Source: Diaphorobacter caeni
GTDB taxonomy: Bacteria; Pseudomonadota; Gammaproteobacteria; Burkholderiales; Burkholderiaceae_C
NCBI RefSeq assembly: GCF_015354245.1
Contig: NZ_JADKYZ010000001.1
Location: 434,001 to 498,000, forward strand
DNA length: 64,000 nt
Reading direction: 5' to 3'
Shown in pieces: positions 33,333 through 41,784 of this stretch (position 1 is the stretch's first letter; each line of letters opens with the position of its first letter). The notes under the pieces were generated by a model. That model saw nothing but the letters and a program-made list of their open reading frames with translations. It was not told the DNA's origin and made no database searches. A program made the position numbers and the translations under genes.

Positions 33333-34736
33333 ATGGCCACGAAACGGATTGAACAAGATATGTTGATGATGACGAAGCAAAAAAGTCTCATGAAGACGAC
33401 GGTGCGTGCAGGCCTGCTCGGCGCGGGTCTGGCGATGTGCGCGCATTCGGCATGGGCGCTGCTGCCCATCCAGCACTGGACCGAGTCCAACGGCGCGCGC
33501 GTGTGGCTGGTCGAAAGCCCGGCGATTCCGATGGTCGACGTGCAGATTGATTTCGACGCGGGCGCACGACGCGATCCCGCGCAGCAGATCGGGCTGGCGA
33601 GCGCCGCCGCAGGCATGAGCTCCAAGGGTGTGCGCGCCGGTGCGGGCGGCAAGGAGCCTGCGCTCGAAGAGAATGCGCTGGGCGAGGCGTGGGCCGATCT
33701 CGGCGCGAGCTTCGGCGCGAGCGCCGAGCGCGACGGCTTTGTGTATTCGATGCGCTCGCTCACTGATCCCGAACTCCTGGCCAAGGCCGCGAATCTGGCC
33801 GCGCGCCAGATCGGCGAGCCGAGCTTTCCGCAGAACGTCTGGCAGCGCGAGCGCTCGCGCTGGGAAGCGGCGCTCAAGGAGGCCGCGACCAAGCCCGGCA
33901 CCGTCGCGAGCAAGGCGTTCGCGGCCGATGTCTACGGCAAGCATCCCTACGGTTATCAAACGACCGCCGAGTCACTGCAGCGCATCAATGCGGGCGATCT
34001 GCAGGCGTTCCACAAGCGCTATGTGCAGACCTGCGGCGCGCGCGTGAGCATCGTCGGCGCGCTCGACAAGGCGCAGGCGCAGCAACTCGTGAACAAGCTG
34101 CTCTCGCGCCTGCCCGCCAAGGCGGCGGGTGACTGCGCCAAGCTGCCCGAGGTGCCGCAGGTGCAGCCGCTCACCAAGGCCACCGAGCAGAACATTCCTT
34201 TCCAATCCGCTCAGGCGCACGTGATCATCGGCCAGCCCGGCATCAAGCGCGACAACCCGGACTTTCTCGCGATCCTCGTGGGCAACCACATTCTGGGCGG
34301 CGGCGGTTTCACGTCGCGCCTGACGCAGGAAGTGCGCGAAAAGCGCGGTCTGAGCTACAGCGTGGGCAGCGGCTTCTCGCCGGGCCTCGACGCGGGCGCG
34401 TTCGTCGTCGGCCTGCAGACCCGGCCCGACCAGGCTGCGGAAGCGGTCAAAGTCTCGCGGGACGTGGTCAAGCAGTTCGTCGAGCAAGGCCCGACCGAGG
34501 AAGAACTGCGCGCCGCCAAGGACAACCTGATCGGCGGCTTTGCACTGCGCATCGACAGCAACCGCAAGCTGCTCGGCAACGTGACCAACATCGCATGGAA
34601 CAACCTTCCGCTCGACTATCTCGAGCACTGGACCGACCGCGTCGAGGCGCTGACCGCCAAGGACATCCGTGACGCATTTCAGCGCATGGTGCAGCCCGAG
34701 CGCATGGTCACCGTGATCGTGGGAGGCAAGCAATGA
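33333..34736 (+). CDS. M16-family peptidase homologue lacking the zinc motif
   Basis: This protein of up to 467 residues has the M16B fold (RVWLVESPAIPMVDVQIDFD, LGGGGFTSRLTQEVREKRGL, YSVGSGFSPG with the substrate-binding R/Y pair). It has no HxxEH sequence, so it is the structural partner of the preceding gene. The start is uncertain: ATGs at 33333, 33360, 33366 and 33390 are all in frame, and the signal peptide (AGLLGAGLAMCAHSAWA) would fit any of the later ones. Its stop overlaps rsmD by ATGA. Confidence 0.88.
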   Translation: MATKRIEQDMLMMTKQKSLMKTTVRAGLLGAGLAMCAHSAWALLPIQHWTESNGARVWLVESPAIPMVDVQIDFDAGARRDPAQQIGLASAAAGMSSKGVRAGAGGKEPALEENALGEAWADLGASFGASAERDGFVYSMRSLTDPELLAKAANLAARQIGEPSFPQNVWQRERSRWEAALKEAATKPGTVASKAFAADVYGKHPYGYQTTAESLQRINAGDLQAFHKRYVQTCGARVSIVGALDKAQAQQLVNKLLSRLPAKAAGDCAKLPEVPQVQPLTKATEQNIPFQSAQAHVIIGQPGIKRDNPDFLAILVGNHILGGGGFTSRLTQEVREKRGLSYSVGSGFSPGLDAGAFVVGLQTRPDQAAEAVKVSRDVVKQFVEQGPTEEELRAAKDNLIGGFALRIDSNRKLLGNVTNIAWNNLPLDYLEHWTDRVEALTAKDIRDAFQRMVQPERMVTVIVGGKQ

Positions 34737-35368
34737 GACCGCGTTCGACCATGCTGAGCGAAGCCGCAAAGAAAAAAGCCGCCGCCGCGAAAAAGCCCGC
34801 ACCCGCCGCCTCACATGGCGCGGGTGAAGTGCGCATCGTGGGCGGCCTGTGGAAGCGCACGCGCCTGCCCGTCGCCGACCGCCCGGGCCTGCGCCCCACG
34901 CCCGACCGCGTGCGCGAGACCCTGTTCAACTGGCTGGGTCAGGACCTCACCGGCTGGCAATGCATGGACGCGTTCTCGGGAACCGGCGCGCTCGGTTTTG
35001 AAGCCGCATCGCGCGGCGCGGCGCAGGTGCTGATGAACGAGGCGGACATGGGGCTGGTCACCCAGCTCAAAAGCATCGCGGCCAAGCTCAAGGCGGACAA
35101 CGTCCGCGTGTTGCGGGGGGACGGGGTGGCTGCGATCAAGCAGTGCGCTTCGGGCAGCATGCATCTGCTGCTGCTGGATCCGCCGTTTGACAGCGCGCTG
35201 TTCAAGCCTGCGTTGGAGGCGGCTGCCAAGGCTGTGGCCGTTGACGGGTTTGTTTACCTGGAAGCTCCGCGGGAGTGGAGTGAGGATGAGGTGCTTGCTT
35301 TGGGGTTGGAGCGGTTCCGGCATTTGAAGGCCGGGGCGGTGCATGCGCATCTGCTGCGTCGTTCTTGA
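34733..35368 (+). CDS. rsmD: 16S rRNA (guanine(966)-N2)-methyltransferase
   Basis: This 211-residue methyltransferase modifies G966 of 16S rRNA. The core starts VRIVGGLWKRTRLPV and has RPTPDRVRETLFNWLG, the SAM motif DAFSGTGALGFEAASRGA and the catalytic LLLLDPPFDS. The first 30 residues are an Ala/Lys-rich extension. An ATGA overlap with the M16 gene implies coupling. Repeat copy B follows. Confidence 0.95.
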   Translation: MRPRSTMLSEAAKKKAAAAKKPAPAASHGAGEVRIVGGLWKRTRLPVADRPGLRPTPDRVRETLFNWLGQDLTGWQCMDAFSGTGALGFEAASRGAAQVLMNEADMGLVTQLKSIAAKLKADNVRVLRGDGVAAIKQCASGSMHLLLLDPPFDSALFKPALEAAAKAVAVDGFVYLEAPREWSEDEVLALGLERFRHLKAGAVHAHLLRRS

Positions 35369-35402
35369 TGTTTTTGTTTTTTGGGTTTTCGGTTTTTTGT
35401 TT

Positions 35403-35900
35403 TGAGGGCGGAGGCCGGGACTGCCCCCGGCGGGGCAATCACTTTTTGCTTGCGCGCAAAAAGTAATCAAAAACGCGCTTTCAATACCTCCGGCGGAACT
35501 CGCTGCGTTCCTTCGTCACTCCGCTCGGGCAACCGCCGGAAGTCAGTTTGAAAGAGGTGTTGCGGCACGTCGCTGCGCTCGTGCCGGGGTGTTTGCAGAG
35601 TTGGGTTTAGCTGCAAATGCCCACTGCTTTTTTGAACGAAGTCGATCCCGAGAGCAAGTCAAAAATCGCGCAGCACTGGCGCACCAACATCTCGCGAAGT
35701 CGCGAGATGTTCGGCACGAGCGCAGCGAAGTGCCGAACATTCCTCTTGGTTAAACACTGAATCGCGGCGGTTGCCCGAGCGGCGCGCGCAGCGCAAAGCG
35801 AGTTCTGCCGCGGGTATTGAAAAGCGCATTTTTGGTGACTTTTTGGGCAAGACCAAAAAGTTACTCCGCCGCCGGGCGGAACTCCCGGCCTCCGCCCTCA
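35403..35900. repeat. Long palindromic intergenic element, copy B
   Basis: This 498-bp non-coding element lies between convergent rsmD and the acyl-CoA synthetase gene. Its outer 18 bp are a perfect inverted repeat (TGAGGGCGGAGGCCGGGA at 35403-35420 and its complement at 35883-35900). Long imperfect arms continue inward for about 180 bp each: CGGGCAACCGCCG near 35527 pairs with CGGCGGTTGCCCG near 35766, and CGCTGCGCTCGTGCCG near 35572 with CGGCACGAGCGCAGCG near 35711. The inner exact palindrome CATCTCGCGA-AG-TCGCGAGATG (35688-35709) is identical to copy A. No transposase gene is present. Confidence 0.87.
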
Positions 35901-35938
35901 ACCAAACAACAGAAGCCAGCTAGCTAGCAAAAAGAAAG

Positions 35939-37690
35939 TCACCCCTTGAGGCCAGGAAAATCCTCCTCAAAAAACTCATGCTCCCCGCGAGCAGCGGCTT
36001 GTACCTTCAACACCTCATCCTTGCGCAACTGCACCCGACGAATCTTCCCGGAGATCGTCTTCGGCAACTCATCGACGAACTCGATGCGCCGCACCCGCTT
36101 GTAGGGCGCGAGCCGCGAGCGGGCGAACGCAAAGATCTCCTCCGCGAGTTCGCGGCTCGGGGGTGTGCCGGTGGTGAGGATCAGATAGGCCTTGGGAACG
36201 GCAAGGCGCACGGGGTCGGGGCTCGGGACGATGGCGACTTCGGCGACGGCCTCGTGCTCCATGAGTGCGCTTTCCAGCTCGAACGGACTGATGCGGTAGT
36301 CGCTGGCCTTGAACACGTCGTCGGCGCGGCCCACGAACGTGATGTAGCCGTCGGCATCGCGCTCTGCCGTGTCGCCCGTGTGGTAGTAGCCCTCGCGCAT
36401 GACCTGCGCGGTCTTTTCGGGGCTGTCCTCGTAGCAGACCATCAGGCCTGTGGGGCGGGGCGAGAGGCGCAGTGAGACCTCGCCCTCGTTGCTCTCCTTG
36501 TCGTCCACGTCGAGCAGCACCACGTCGTAGCCGGGCAGCGGTCGGCCCATGGAGCCGGGCTTGAGCGGCTGGCCCGGCGTGTTGCCGATCTGCGCGCAGG
36601 TCTCCGTCTGCCCGAAGCCATCGCGCAGCGTGAGGCCCCAGGCGTCACGCACCTGGTCGATGATCTCGGGGTTCAGCGGTTCGCCGGCGCCGATCACTTC
36701 GCGCAGCGTGAGGCGCTCGCGCCACGGGCTCAGGTCTTCCTGGATCATCATGCGCCAGACGGTGGGCGGAGCGCAGAGGCTGGTCACCTGGTGGTCCTGC
36801 ATGGCCTGCAGCAGGGCCTTGGCGGAGAAGCGCGCGTAGTTGTAGATGAAGATGGTCGCGCCGGCGATCCATGGCGCGAAGAAGCAGCTCCAGGCGTGCT
36901 TGGCCCAGCCGGGCGAGCTGATGTTCAGGTGCACGCCGCCGGGCTGCAGACCGATCCAGTACATGGTCGAGAGATGGCCGACGGGGTAGCTCTGGTGGGT
37001 GTGCAGCACGAGCTTGGGTTTGGAGGTCGTGCCGCTGGTGAAGTACAGCAGCAGCGGATCGTCGGCGAGCGTGCGGCCCTCGGGCGCGAAGACGGTCGTG
37101 TGATCCACTGCATCGGCGAACGCATGCCAGCCGTCCTGCCGCGCGCCGACGCAGATGCGCGTGTAGTCGCCTGCGAGCTGGGTGAACTTGTCGGTGTGGG
37201 CGCTCGCCACGACGACATGGCGGACCTGACCTCGGTCGAGGCGGTCCTGCAGATCATCGGCGGTGAGCAGCATGGTTGCGGGAATCATCACCGCGCCGAG
37301 CTTGATGCAGGCGAGCATCAGCTCCCACAGTGCAAGCTCGTTGCCCAGCATGAGCAGCACGCGGTCGCCGCGCTTGACGCCGAGGCTGCGCAGCCAGTTG
37401 GCTACCTGCGACGAGCGCGCGCTCATCTCGGCGAAGCTGCGGCGCGTCTGGCTGCCGTCCTCCTCCACGATGTGCAGCGCCACGGCCTCGTTGCCGCGCG
37501 CCATGTGGTCGAAGTAGTCGAGCGCCCAGTTGAATTCGCCAAGCTCGGGCCAGCGGAATTCCTGGTAGGCGCGTTCGTAGTCGGTGCGGTGCTTCTGCAG
37601 AAAATCGCGTGCGGCGATGAAGGCGTCGCGTGATTGCTCGGGGCCGATGTGGGGCGTCGCAGTGCTGGGAGTGGACGTGGGCACGGACAT
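35939..37690 (-). CDS. AMP-forming acyl-CoA synthetase
   Basis: This 583-residue ANL-superfamily ligase activates a carboxylic acid as acyl-AMP and then acyl-CoA. Motifs in order are the P-loop YFTSGTTSKPK, GAGEPLNPE, GFGQTETCAQIG, YHTGDTAERDADGYITFVGR and the C-terminal catalytic lysine in PKTISGKIRR. The sequence resembles medium-chain acyl-CoA or benzoate-type synthetases, with the substrate unsettled. AAGGAGA precedes the start at 37690. It is monocistronic, between repeat B and a LysR gene oriented the same way. Confidence 0.9.
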   Translation of the reverse strand: MSVPTSTPSTATPHIGPEQSRDAFIAARDFLQKHRTDYERAYQEFRWPELGEFNWALDYFDHMARGNEAVALHIVEEDGSQTRRSFAEMSARSSQVANWLRSLGVKRGDRVLLMLGNELALWELMLACIKLGAVMIPATMLLTADDLQDRLDRGQVRHVVVASAHTDKFTQLAGDYTRICVGARQDGWHAFADAVDHTTVFAPEGRTLADDPLLLYFTSGTTSKPKLVLHTHQSYPVGHLSTMYWIGLQPGGVHLNISSPGWAKHAWSCFFAPWIAGATIFIYNYARFSAKALLQAMQDHQVTSLCAPPTVWRMMIQEDLSPWRERLTLREVIGAGEPLNPEIIDQVRDAWGLTLRDGFGQTETCAQIGNTPGQPLKPGSMGRPLPGYDVVLLDVDDKESNEGEVSLRLSPRPTGLMVCYEDSPEKTAQVMREGYYHTGDTAERDADGYITFVGRADDVFKASDYRISPFELESALMEHEAVAEVAIVPSPDPVRLAVPKAYLILTTGTPPSRELAEEIFAFARSRLAPYKRVRRIEFVDELPKTISGKIRRVQLRKDEVLKVQAAARGEHEFFEEDFPGLKG

Positions 37691-37889
37691 GGTCGTTTGT
37701 CTCCTTGAAGGCGTTCTGGTGGTTCTTTTGTCATCGGCGCAGGCGCGAGACATGCCTTGAATGTAGAGCGATTGCCCGTGCCGCCGCGGTACGGTTCCCG
37801 CAACGCTGGTAGCAATATGCGCCAGAAATCCGGACGCATGACACATTCGCCGTGCCATGATTGTCGAGCGCGCGGCGCAGGCCTGTCTG

Positions 37890-38843
37890 TCAGCGGGAGG
37901 CGGCTTTGGCGTGCTGCAGCAGAAAGTCCAGCATGGCCCGCAGCTTGGGCGGAATGCGCGGGCCCGGCGCGTGCACCGCGTAGGCCATGCGCGGCGCGTA
38001 GCTGCCCGTGAGCTGCCAGTGCGGCAGCACCTGCACCAGCTGCCCGGCCGCGATGGCGGGCTCGGCCACGAAGTCCACGACCAGTCCCACGCCGGTCTGC
38101 GCATCGGCGCGCAGCGCCTGCCGCAGGCCGAGGCTGCTTGCGATGGTGAGTGGGGTGCTGAGCCGCACCTTCACGGGCGGCGGCGGGACGGAGGCATCCG
38201 CCGCATCGGCGGGCGTGAATTCGACGAGGTTCTGGAACGCGCCGTAGCCCAGCGTCATGCAGCGATGCGCGGCGAGATCGGCGGGCGACTTCGGCACGGA
38301 ATGCGTCTTGAAATAGTCGGGGTGCGCGACCAGCAGGTAGCGTACCTCACGCAGCGGATGTGCGACCAGCGATTGCGGCAGGGCCTCGTGCGTGGTGATG
38401 CGGATCGCGAGATCGATGCCCTGCGCCTGCAGGTCGACTATCGCGTCGCTCATGCCAAGCTGCACATGCACTTCAGGCCACTGGCTGCAGAAATGCGGCA
38501 GCAATGGGGCAAGCCAGAGATCGCCGAAGACGACCGGCGCGCTGATGCGCAGCACGCCCTGAGGCTGCTGGCGATGGGCGGCGGCGAGCGAGACGGCTTC
38601 TTCCGCGTTCTGCAGCATGTGTCTGCAGGCCGCGTGCACTTCCGCGCCCACTTCGGTCAGTGAGAGAGCGCGCGTCGTGCGGTGCAGCAGCTTGACGCCG
38701 AGGCGCAGCTCGAGCCGCCCGACGCTGCGGCTCACCGCCGAGGTCGTCAGGCCCAGCTCGCGCGCGGCGGCCGCAAAGCCGCTGCGCTCCACCACATGGG
38801 CAAATACCTCGAGATCGGCCAGCGGGAGAGCGTCGTAGTTCAT
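37890..38843 (-). CDS. LysR-family transcriptional regulator
   Basis: This 317-residue regulator has an N-terminal helix-turn-helix (LEVFAHVVERSGFAAAAREL, TTSAVSRSVGRLE, LLHRTTRALSLTEVG) and a substrate-binding domain with LRISAPVVFGDLWLAPLLP. It is of the CrgA/YafC-like subgroup. It is divergent from an EamA transporter gene, which it probably controls through the dyad at 38864-38882. Confidence 0.88.
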   Translation of the reverse strand: MNYDALPLADLEVFAHVVERSGFAAAARELGLTTSAVSRSVGRLELRLGVKLLHRTTRALSLTEVGAEVHAACRHMLQNAEEAVSLAAAHRQQPQGVLRISAPVVFGDLWLAPLLPHFCSQWPEVHVQLGMSDAIVDLQAQGIDLAIRITTHEALPQSLVAHPLREVRYLLVAHPDYFKTHSVPKSPADLAAHRCMTLGYGAFQNLVEFTPADAADASVPPPPVKVRLSTPLTIASSLGLRQALRADAQTGVGLVVDFVAEPAIAAGQLVQVLPHWQLTGSYAPRMAYAVHAPGPRIPPKLRAMLDFLLQHAKAASR

Positions 38844-38863
38844 GGGCGGGCGGCGGACATCAC

Positions 38864-38882
38864 TGTTGAAGTGGAATCAACA
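38864..38882. promoter_or_regulatory. Candidate LysR operator between lysR-type gene and EamA transporter
   Basis: The divergent gap contains TGTTGA-N7-TCAACA (38864-38882), a T-N11-A-type dyad of the kind bound by LysR proteins. The call rests on symmetry and position. Confidence 0.45.
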
Positions 38883-38979
38883 AATCTTTGCTTGCGGCGA
38901 TCATTGTTGAATCTGCAGATGTGCGACATCATCCTGCAAAACCAGAGCGCTGCCAATGTGCGCAGCAGGAAAGAATCTC

Positions 38980-39993
38980 ATGAACGGCTCGCAGTCTTCC
39001 ACGTCCTTCACCCCCACCACGTCCACCCCACCCACCATGGCCAACGCGTCGATGTCCGCCTCACCGCCACCCCCACTTGCCAGTCGCGCAAGCGGCGGCG
39101 TCTGGCGCATGGTGCTGGCGATGGCGCTGTCGGGCACCATCGGGCTCTTCGTCATCGAGAGCGGCCTGCCGGTGGAGGTTGTCGTGCTGTCGCGCTGCGT
39201 GATCGGCGCGCTGGCGCTCGCGCTGTGGATCACCGCGCGTCGCGAATGGGTCTCGCTGTCGCGTCGCGATCTGGTCTGGATGGCGGTGGGCGGCATGGCG
39301 CTGGTCATCAACTGGGTGGCGCTGTTCCATGCCTATGCGTTTGCGGGCATCGGCATCGCGACGGTGGTCTACCACGTGCAGCCGTTCTTTCTGGTGCTGG
39401 TGTCGGCGCTGGGCGGCGAGACCATCGGCTGGCGCCGCGTGCCCTACATGCTGCTGGCGCTCGCGGGCGTGGTGCTCAGCAGTGGCGTGGTGCACGAGAT
39501 GCAACTTGCAAATACCGCTGCGTCGCATGGACAGAGTGTGGTCCAAGGCGTGCTGCTGAGCCTGCTGGCCGCAGCGCTCTACACGCTGACCGTGGTGGCC
39601 ACGCGGCGCGTCAAGCAGGTGCCGCCCGCGCAGACCGCGATGCTGCAGATGACGGCCGGCGGCGCGGTGCTGGCGCTCTGGGCGCTGCCCCTGCTGCTCG
39701 GCAGCGCGGCCCTGCGCTCGGCGTCGGTGCCGCTCGTGCAGACGCTGCTCTGCGTCGTCACGCTGGGGCTGGTGCACACGGCGCTGATGTACGTGATCAT
39801 GTACGGCGCCTTTCAGCGACTAGGCGCGGCGGCGATCGCGATTCTGAGCTTCATCTACCCCGCCATCGCGCTCACGGTGGACCTGCTGTGGTTCGGCATC
39901 CGGCCCGGCGCCTGGCAATGGCTGGGCATCGCGATGATCGCGGCGGCGATCGCGGGCTATCGCATCAGCGAACTGCGTGCGGCCAAAGCGTGA
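38980..39993 (+). CDS. EamA/DMT-family transporter
   Basis: This 337-residue inner-membrane protein has ten hydrophobic segments in two EamA repeats (MALSGTIGLFVIESGLP..., ALFHAYAFAGIGIATVVYHV, and AFQRLGAAAIAILSFIYPAIAL). It likely exports a metabolite or amino acid. The ATG at 38980 is supported by AGGAAAG upstream; an earlier ATG at 38956 lacks a site. A Ser/Thr/Pro-rich N-terminal tail of about 35 residues precedes the first helix. Confidence 0.86.
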   Translation: MNGSQSSTSFTPTTSTPPTMANASMSASPPPPLASRASGGVWRMVLAMALSGTIGLFVIESGLPVEVVVLSRCVIGALALALWITARREWVSLSRRDLVWMAVGGMALVINWVALFHAYAFAGIGIATVVYHVQPFFLVLVSALGGETIGWRRVPYMLLALAGVVLSSGVVHEMQLANTAASHGQSVVQGVLLSLLAAALYTLTVVATRRVKQVPPAQTAMLQMTAGGAVLALWALPLLLGSAALRSASVPLVQTLLCVVTLGLVHTALMYVIMYGAFQRLGAAAIAILSFIYPAIALTVDLLWFGIRPGAWQWLGIAMIAAAIAGYRISELRAAKA

Positions 39994-40042
39994 AATCGTG
40001 CTGCAGTGCAATGCATAATGCGCCCGAAGGAGATACACAGCC

Positions 40043-40543
40043 ATGGCGCAAAACGTGCTTGCCATCTATCCAGGAACATTCGACCCGATCACGCTCGGGC
40101 ATGAGGACATCGTGCGTCGCGCCAGTCAGCTGTTCGACCGCGTGATCGTCGCCGTGGCGGCGGGGCACCACAAGAAGACGATGTTCAACCTGGAGGAGAG
40201 GATCGCCATGGTGACCGAAGCCTGCAGCCCCTATCCGCAGGTGAAGGTGGAGAGCTTCGACGGCCTGATGCGCGACTTCGTCGTCGCGCGTGGCGGCAAG
40301 GCCATGGTGCGCGGGCTGCGTGCGGTGACGGATTTCGATTATGAATTCCAGCTTGCGGGCATGAACCGCCATCTGATGCCCGAAGTGGAGACCGTGTTTC
40401 TCACGCCGAGCGACAAGTACCAGTTCATCAGCAGCACCTTCGTGCGCGAAATCGCCACGCTGGGCGGCGAGGTCGACAAGTTCGTCTCGGCGAACGTGCA
40501 GCGCAGGCTCAACGACAAGCTCGCGCTGACGAAGAAGCCCTGA
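40043..40543 (+). CDS. coaD: Phosphopantetheine adenylyltransferase
   Basis: This 166-residue nucleotidyltransferase makes dephospho-CoA from phosphopantetheine and ATP. It has YPGTFDPITLGHEDI (with the TxGH site), AMVRGLRAVTDFDYEFQLA and the ISSTFVREIA motif. GAAGGAGA precedes the ATG. It lies close behind the EamA gene (49 bp) and is followed by a hairpin terminator. Confidence 0.96.
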   Translation: MAQNVLAIYPGTFDPITLGHEDIVRRASQLFDRVIVAVAAGHHKKTMFNLEERIAMVTEACSPYPQVKVESFDGLMRDFVVARGGKAMVRGLRAVTDFDYEFQLAGMNRHLMPEVETVFLTPSDKYQFISSTFVREIATLGGEVDKFVSANVQRRLNDKLALTKKP

Positions 40544-40573
40544 TCGGTTGACGCGCGCAGCGGAATGACATTG

Positions 40574-40595
40574 AACAGACCCGTCCGGGTCTGTT
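40574..40595 (+). terminator. Hairpin after coaD
   Basis: AACAGACCCG (40574-40583) pairs with CGGGTCTGTT (40586-40595), leaving a short loop. It lies between convergent coaD and the siderophore-binding-protein gene and could serve both. The downstream U-content is poor. Confidence 0.6.
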
Positions 40596-40602
40596 GTCAC
40601 TT

Positions 40603-41604
40603 TCAGGCGGCGCTGGCAGCGCTGTTGGCTGTCAACGCGCCGCGGATCTGGCGCACGTTCTGGATCATCGCGGTCGGAGCGGCGCTGCCCATCAGGTACC
40701 AGCCCTTGGGGTCGAGGAACACGACCTGGCCGCGCTTGCCGGCCGTCGTCGCGCGGATGGTGGCGTTGTCGAACACCTTCTCGGACGCAATCGCCACGCC
40801 GCCGCCCGCCGCCGAGCCGGTGGCCGCGTTGCGGTCGATGACATAGAGCCAGTCGGGGTCGATGCGCGCGATGTCGTCCATGGTGAAGGGCTGGCCGCGC
40901 GCGGGTACCTTGTCCGCTGCGAGTGCGGGCTGCACGCCGAGCACGTCATGCAGCAGGCCGAAGCGCGTGCCCGGCGCCTGTGGGCTGAGCTTGTCGTTGA
41001 TGGCGAGCACCAGCAGTCCGCGACCGGCCTTGGCGGTGATTGGCTTGAGCTCGGCGATGTCGTCATGCACCTGCTTCATCAGTTGCTCGCCCTGCGCCTG
41101 CTTGCCGTAGAGCGACGCCAACGCCTGTACGTTGCGGCCCATGTCTTCCAGCAGTTGCGTGCCGCGCGTGCTCATGTCGAGCGTCGGGGCGATGCGCGCG
41201 AGGGTCTCGCTGCGCGCGGCGGAGCGGCCGCCGACGAGGATCAGATCGGGGCGGATGCGGCTCAGCGCATCGAAGTCGGGATCGAACAGGCTGCCCGCGA
41301 TGGGGTAGCGGGCGTGGTCGCCAAACCCCTGCAGGTACTGCGGAAAGGCCGCGCGCGGCACGCCTGCCACGGGCAGTTGGAGGCTCTGCATGATGTCCAG
41401 CGAGGCGAGGTCGTAGGCCACGACACGCTGCGGATTCGCGGCGACGCGGGCGTTTCCTCTGGCATGGCGGACGTCGACGGTGCCGGTAGTGCCGGTGGAG
41501 GACCGTGCCAGGGTCAGTCCGTGGAATGTCGCGGTGCCAAGGGCCACCGCGAAGGCGAGCGCCGTGCGGCGGGTCAGTTGAGGGGGCGTCGAAAGCGGCG
41601 ACAT
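40603..41604 (-). CDS. Iron-siderophore ABC transporter substrate-binding protein
   Basis: This 333-residue periplasmic binding protein belongs to the FatB/CeuE-like iron-siderophore class. The N-terminus is a twin-arginine-type signal (LTRRTALAFAVALGTATFHG). The body has ANPQRVVAYDLASLDIMQSL, FDALSRIRPDLILVGGRSA and WLYVIDRNAA. AGGAGAA precedes the start at 41604. The permease and ATPase partners are not in this window. It is divergent from a TonB-dependent receptor, so the pair covers outer-membrane and periplasmic steps of siderophore uptake. Confidence 0.88.
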   Translation of the reverse strand: MSPLSTPPQLTRRTALAFAVALGTATFHGLTLARSSTGTTGTVDVRHARGNARVAANPQRVVAYDLASLDIMQSLQLPVAGVPRAAFPQYLQGFGDHARYPIAGSLFDPDFDALSRIRPDLILVGGRSAARSETLARIAPTLDMSTRGTQLLEDMGRNVQALASLYGKQAQGEQLMKQVHDDIAELKPITAKAGRGLLVLAINDKLSPQAPGTRFGLLHDVLGVQPALAADKVPARGQPFTMDDIARIDPDWLYVIDRNAATGSAAGGGVAIASEKVFDNATIRATTAGKRGQVVFLDPKGWYLMGSAAPTAMIQNVRQIRGALTANSAASAA

Positions 41605-41656
41605 CTGAGGTTCTCCTGAAACAAAAACGGTCAAAACAAACATTCCTCTTTTTCAG

Positions 41657-41697
41657 CTTGTGTGCACAAGTCCATCAGGTTGACAAATGACTTGTCA
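41657..41697. promoter_or_regulatory. Two dyads in the siderophore divergent promoter region
   Basis: CTTGTG-TG-CACAAG (41657-41670) and TGACAA-N5-TTGTCA (41681-41697) are perfect short inverted repeats between the two divergent iron-uptake genes. They could bind a regulator additional to Fur. This is inference. Confidence 0.4.
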
Positions 41698-41713
41698 CCG
41701 TGAGTGGGTTTTG

Positions 41714-41759
41714 TTGACAACATTATCAACTCACAAGTGTAATAAGAATTAATTTTATT
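41714..41759 (+). promoter_or_regulatory. Sigma-70-like promoter with overlapping Fur-like box for the TonB receptor
   Basis: TTGACA (41714-41719) and TGTAAT (41738-41743) are separated by 18 bp. An AT-rich imperfect dyad, AATAAGAATTAATTTTATT (41741-41759), overlaps the -10 and resembles a degenerate Fur box. Repression by Fur with iron would fit the genes controlled. Confidence 0.5.
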
Positions 41760-41784
41760 TGCATTTGAGTTGAAAAAGGAAAGC

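Noticed and set aside
31428-33959. 843-codon minus-strand frame spanning ftsY, the M16 gene and their gap
   Set aside because: It runs through three recognised genes in another frame and has Arg/Ala/His-rich composition.
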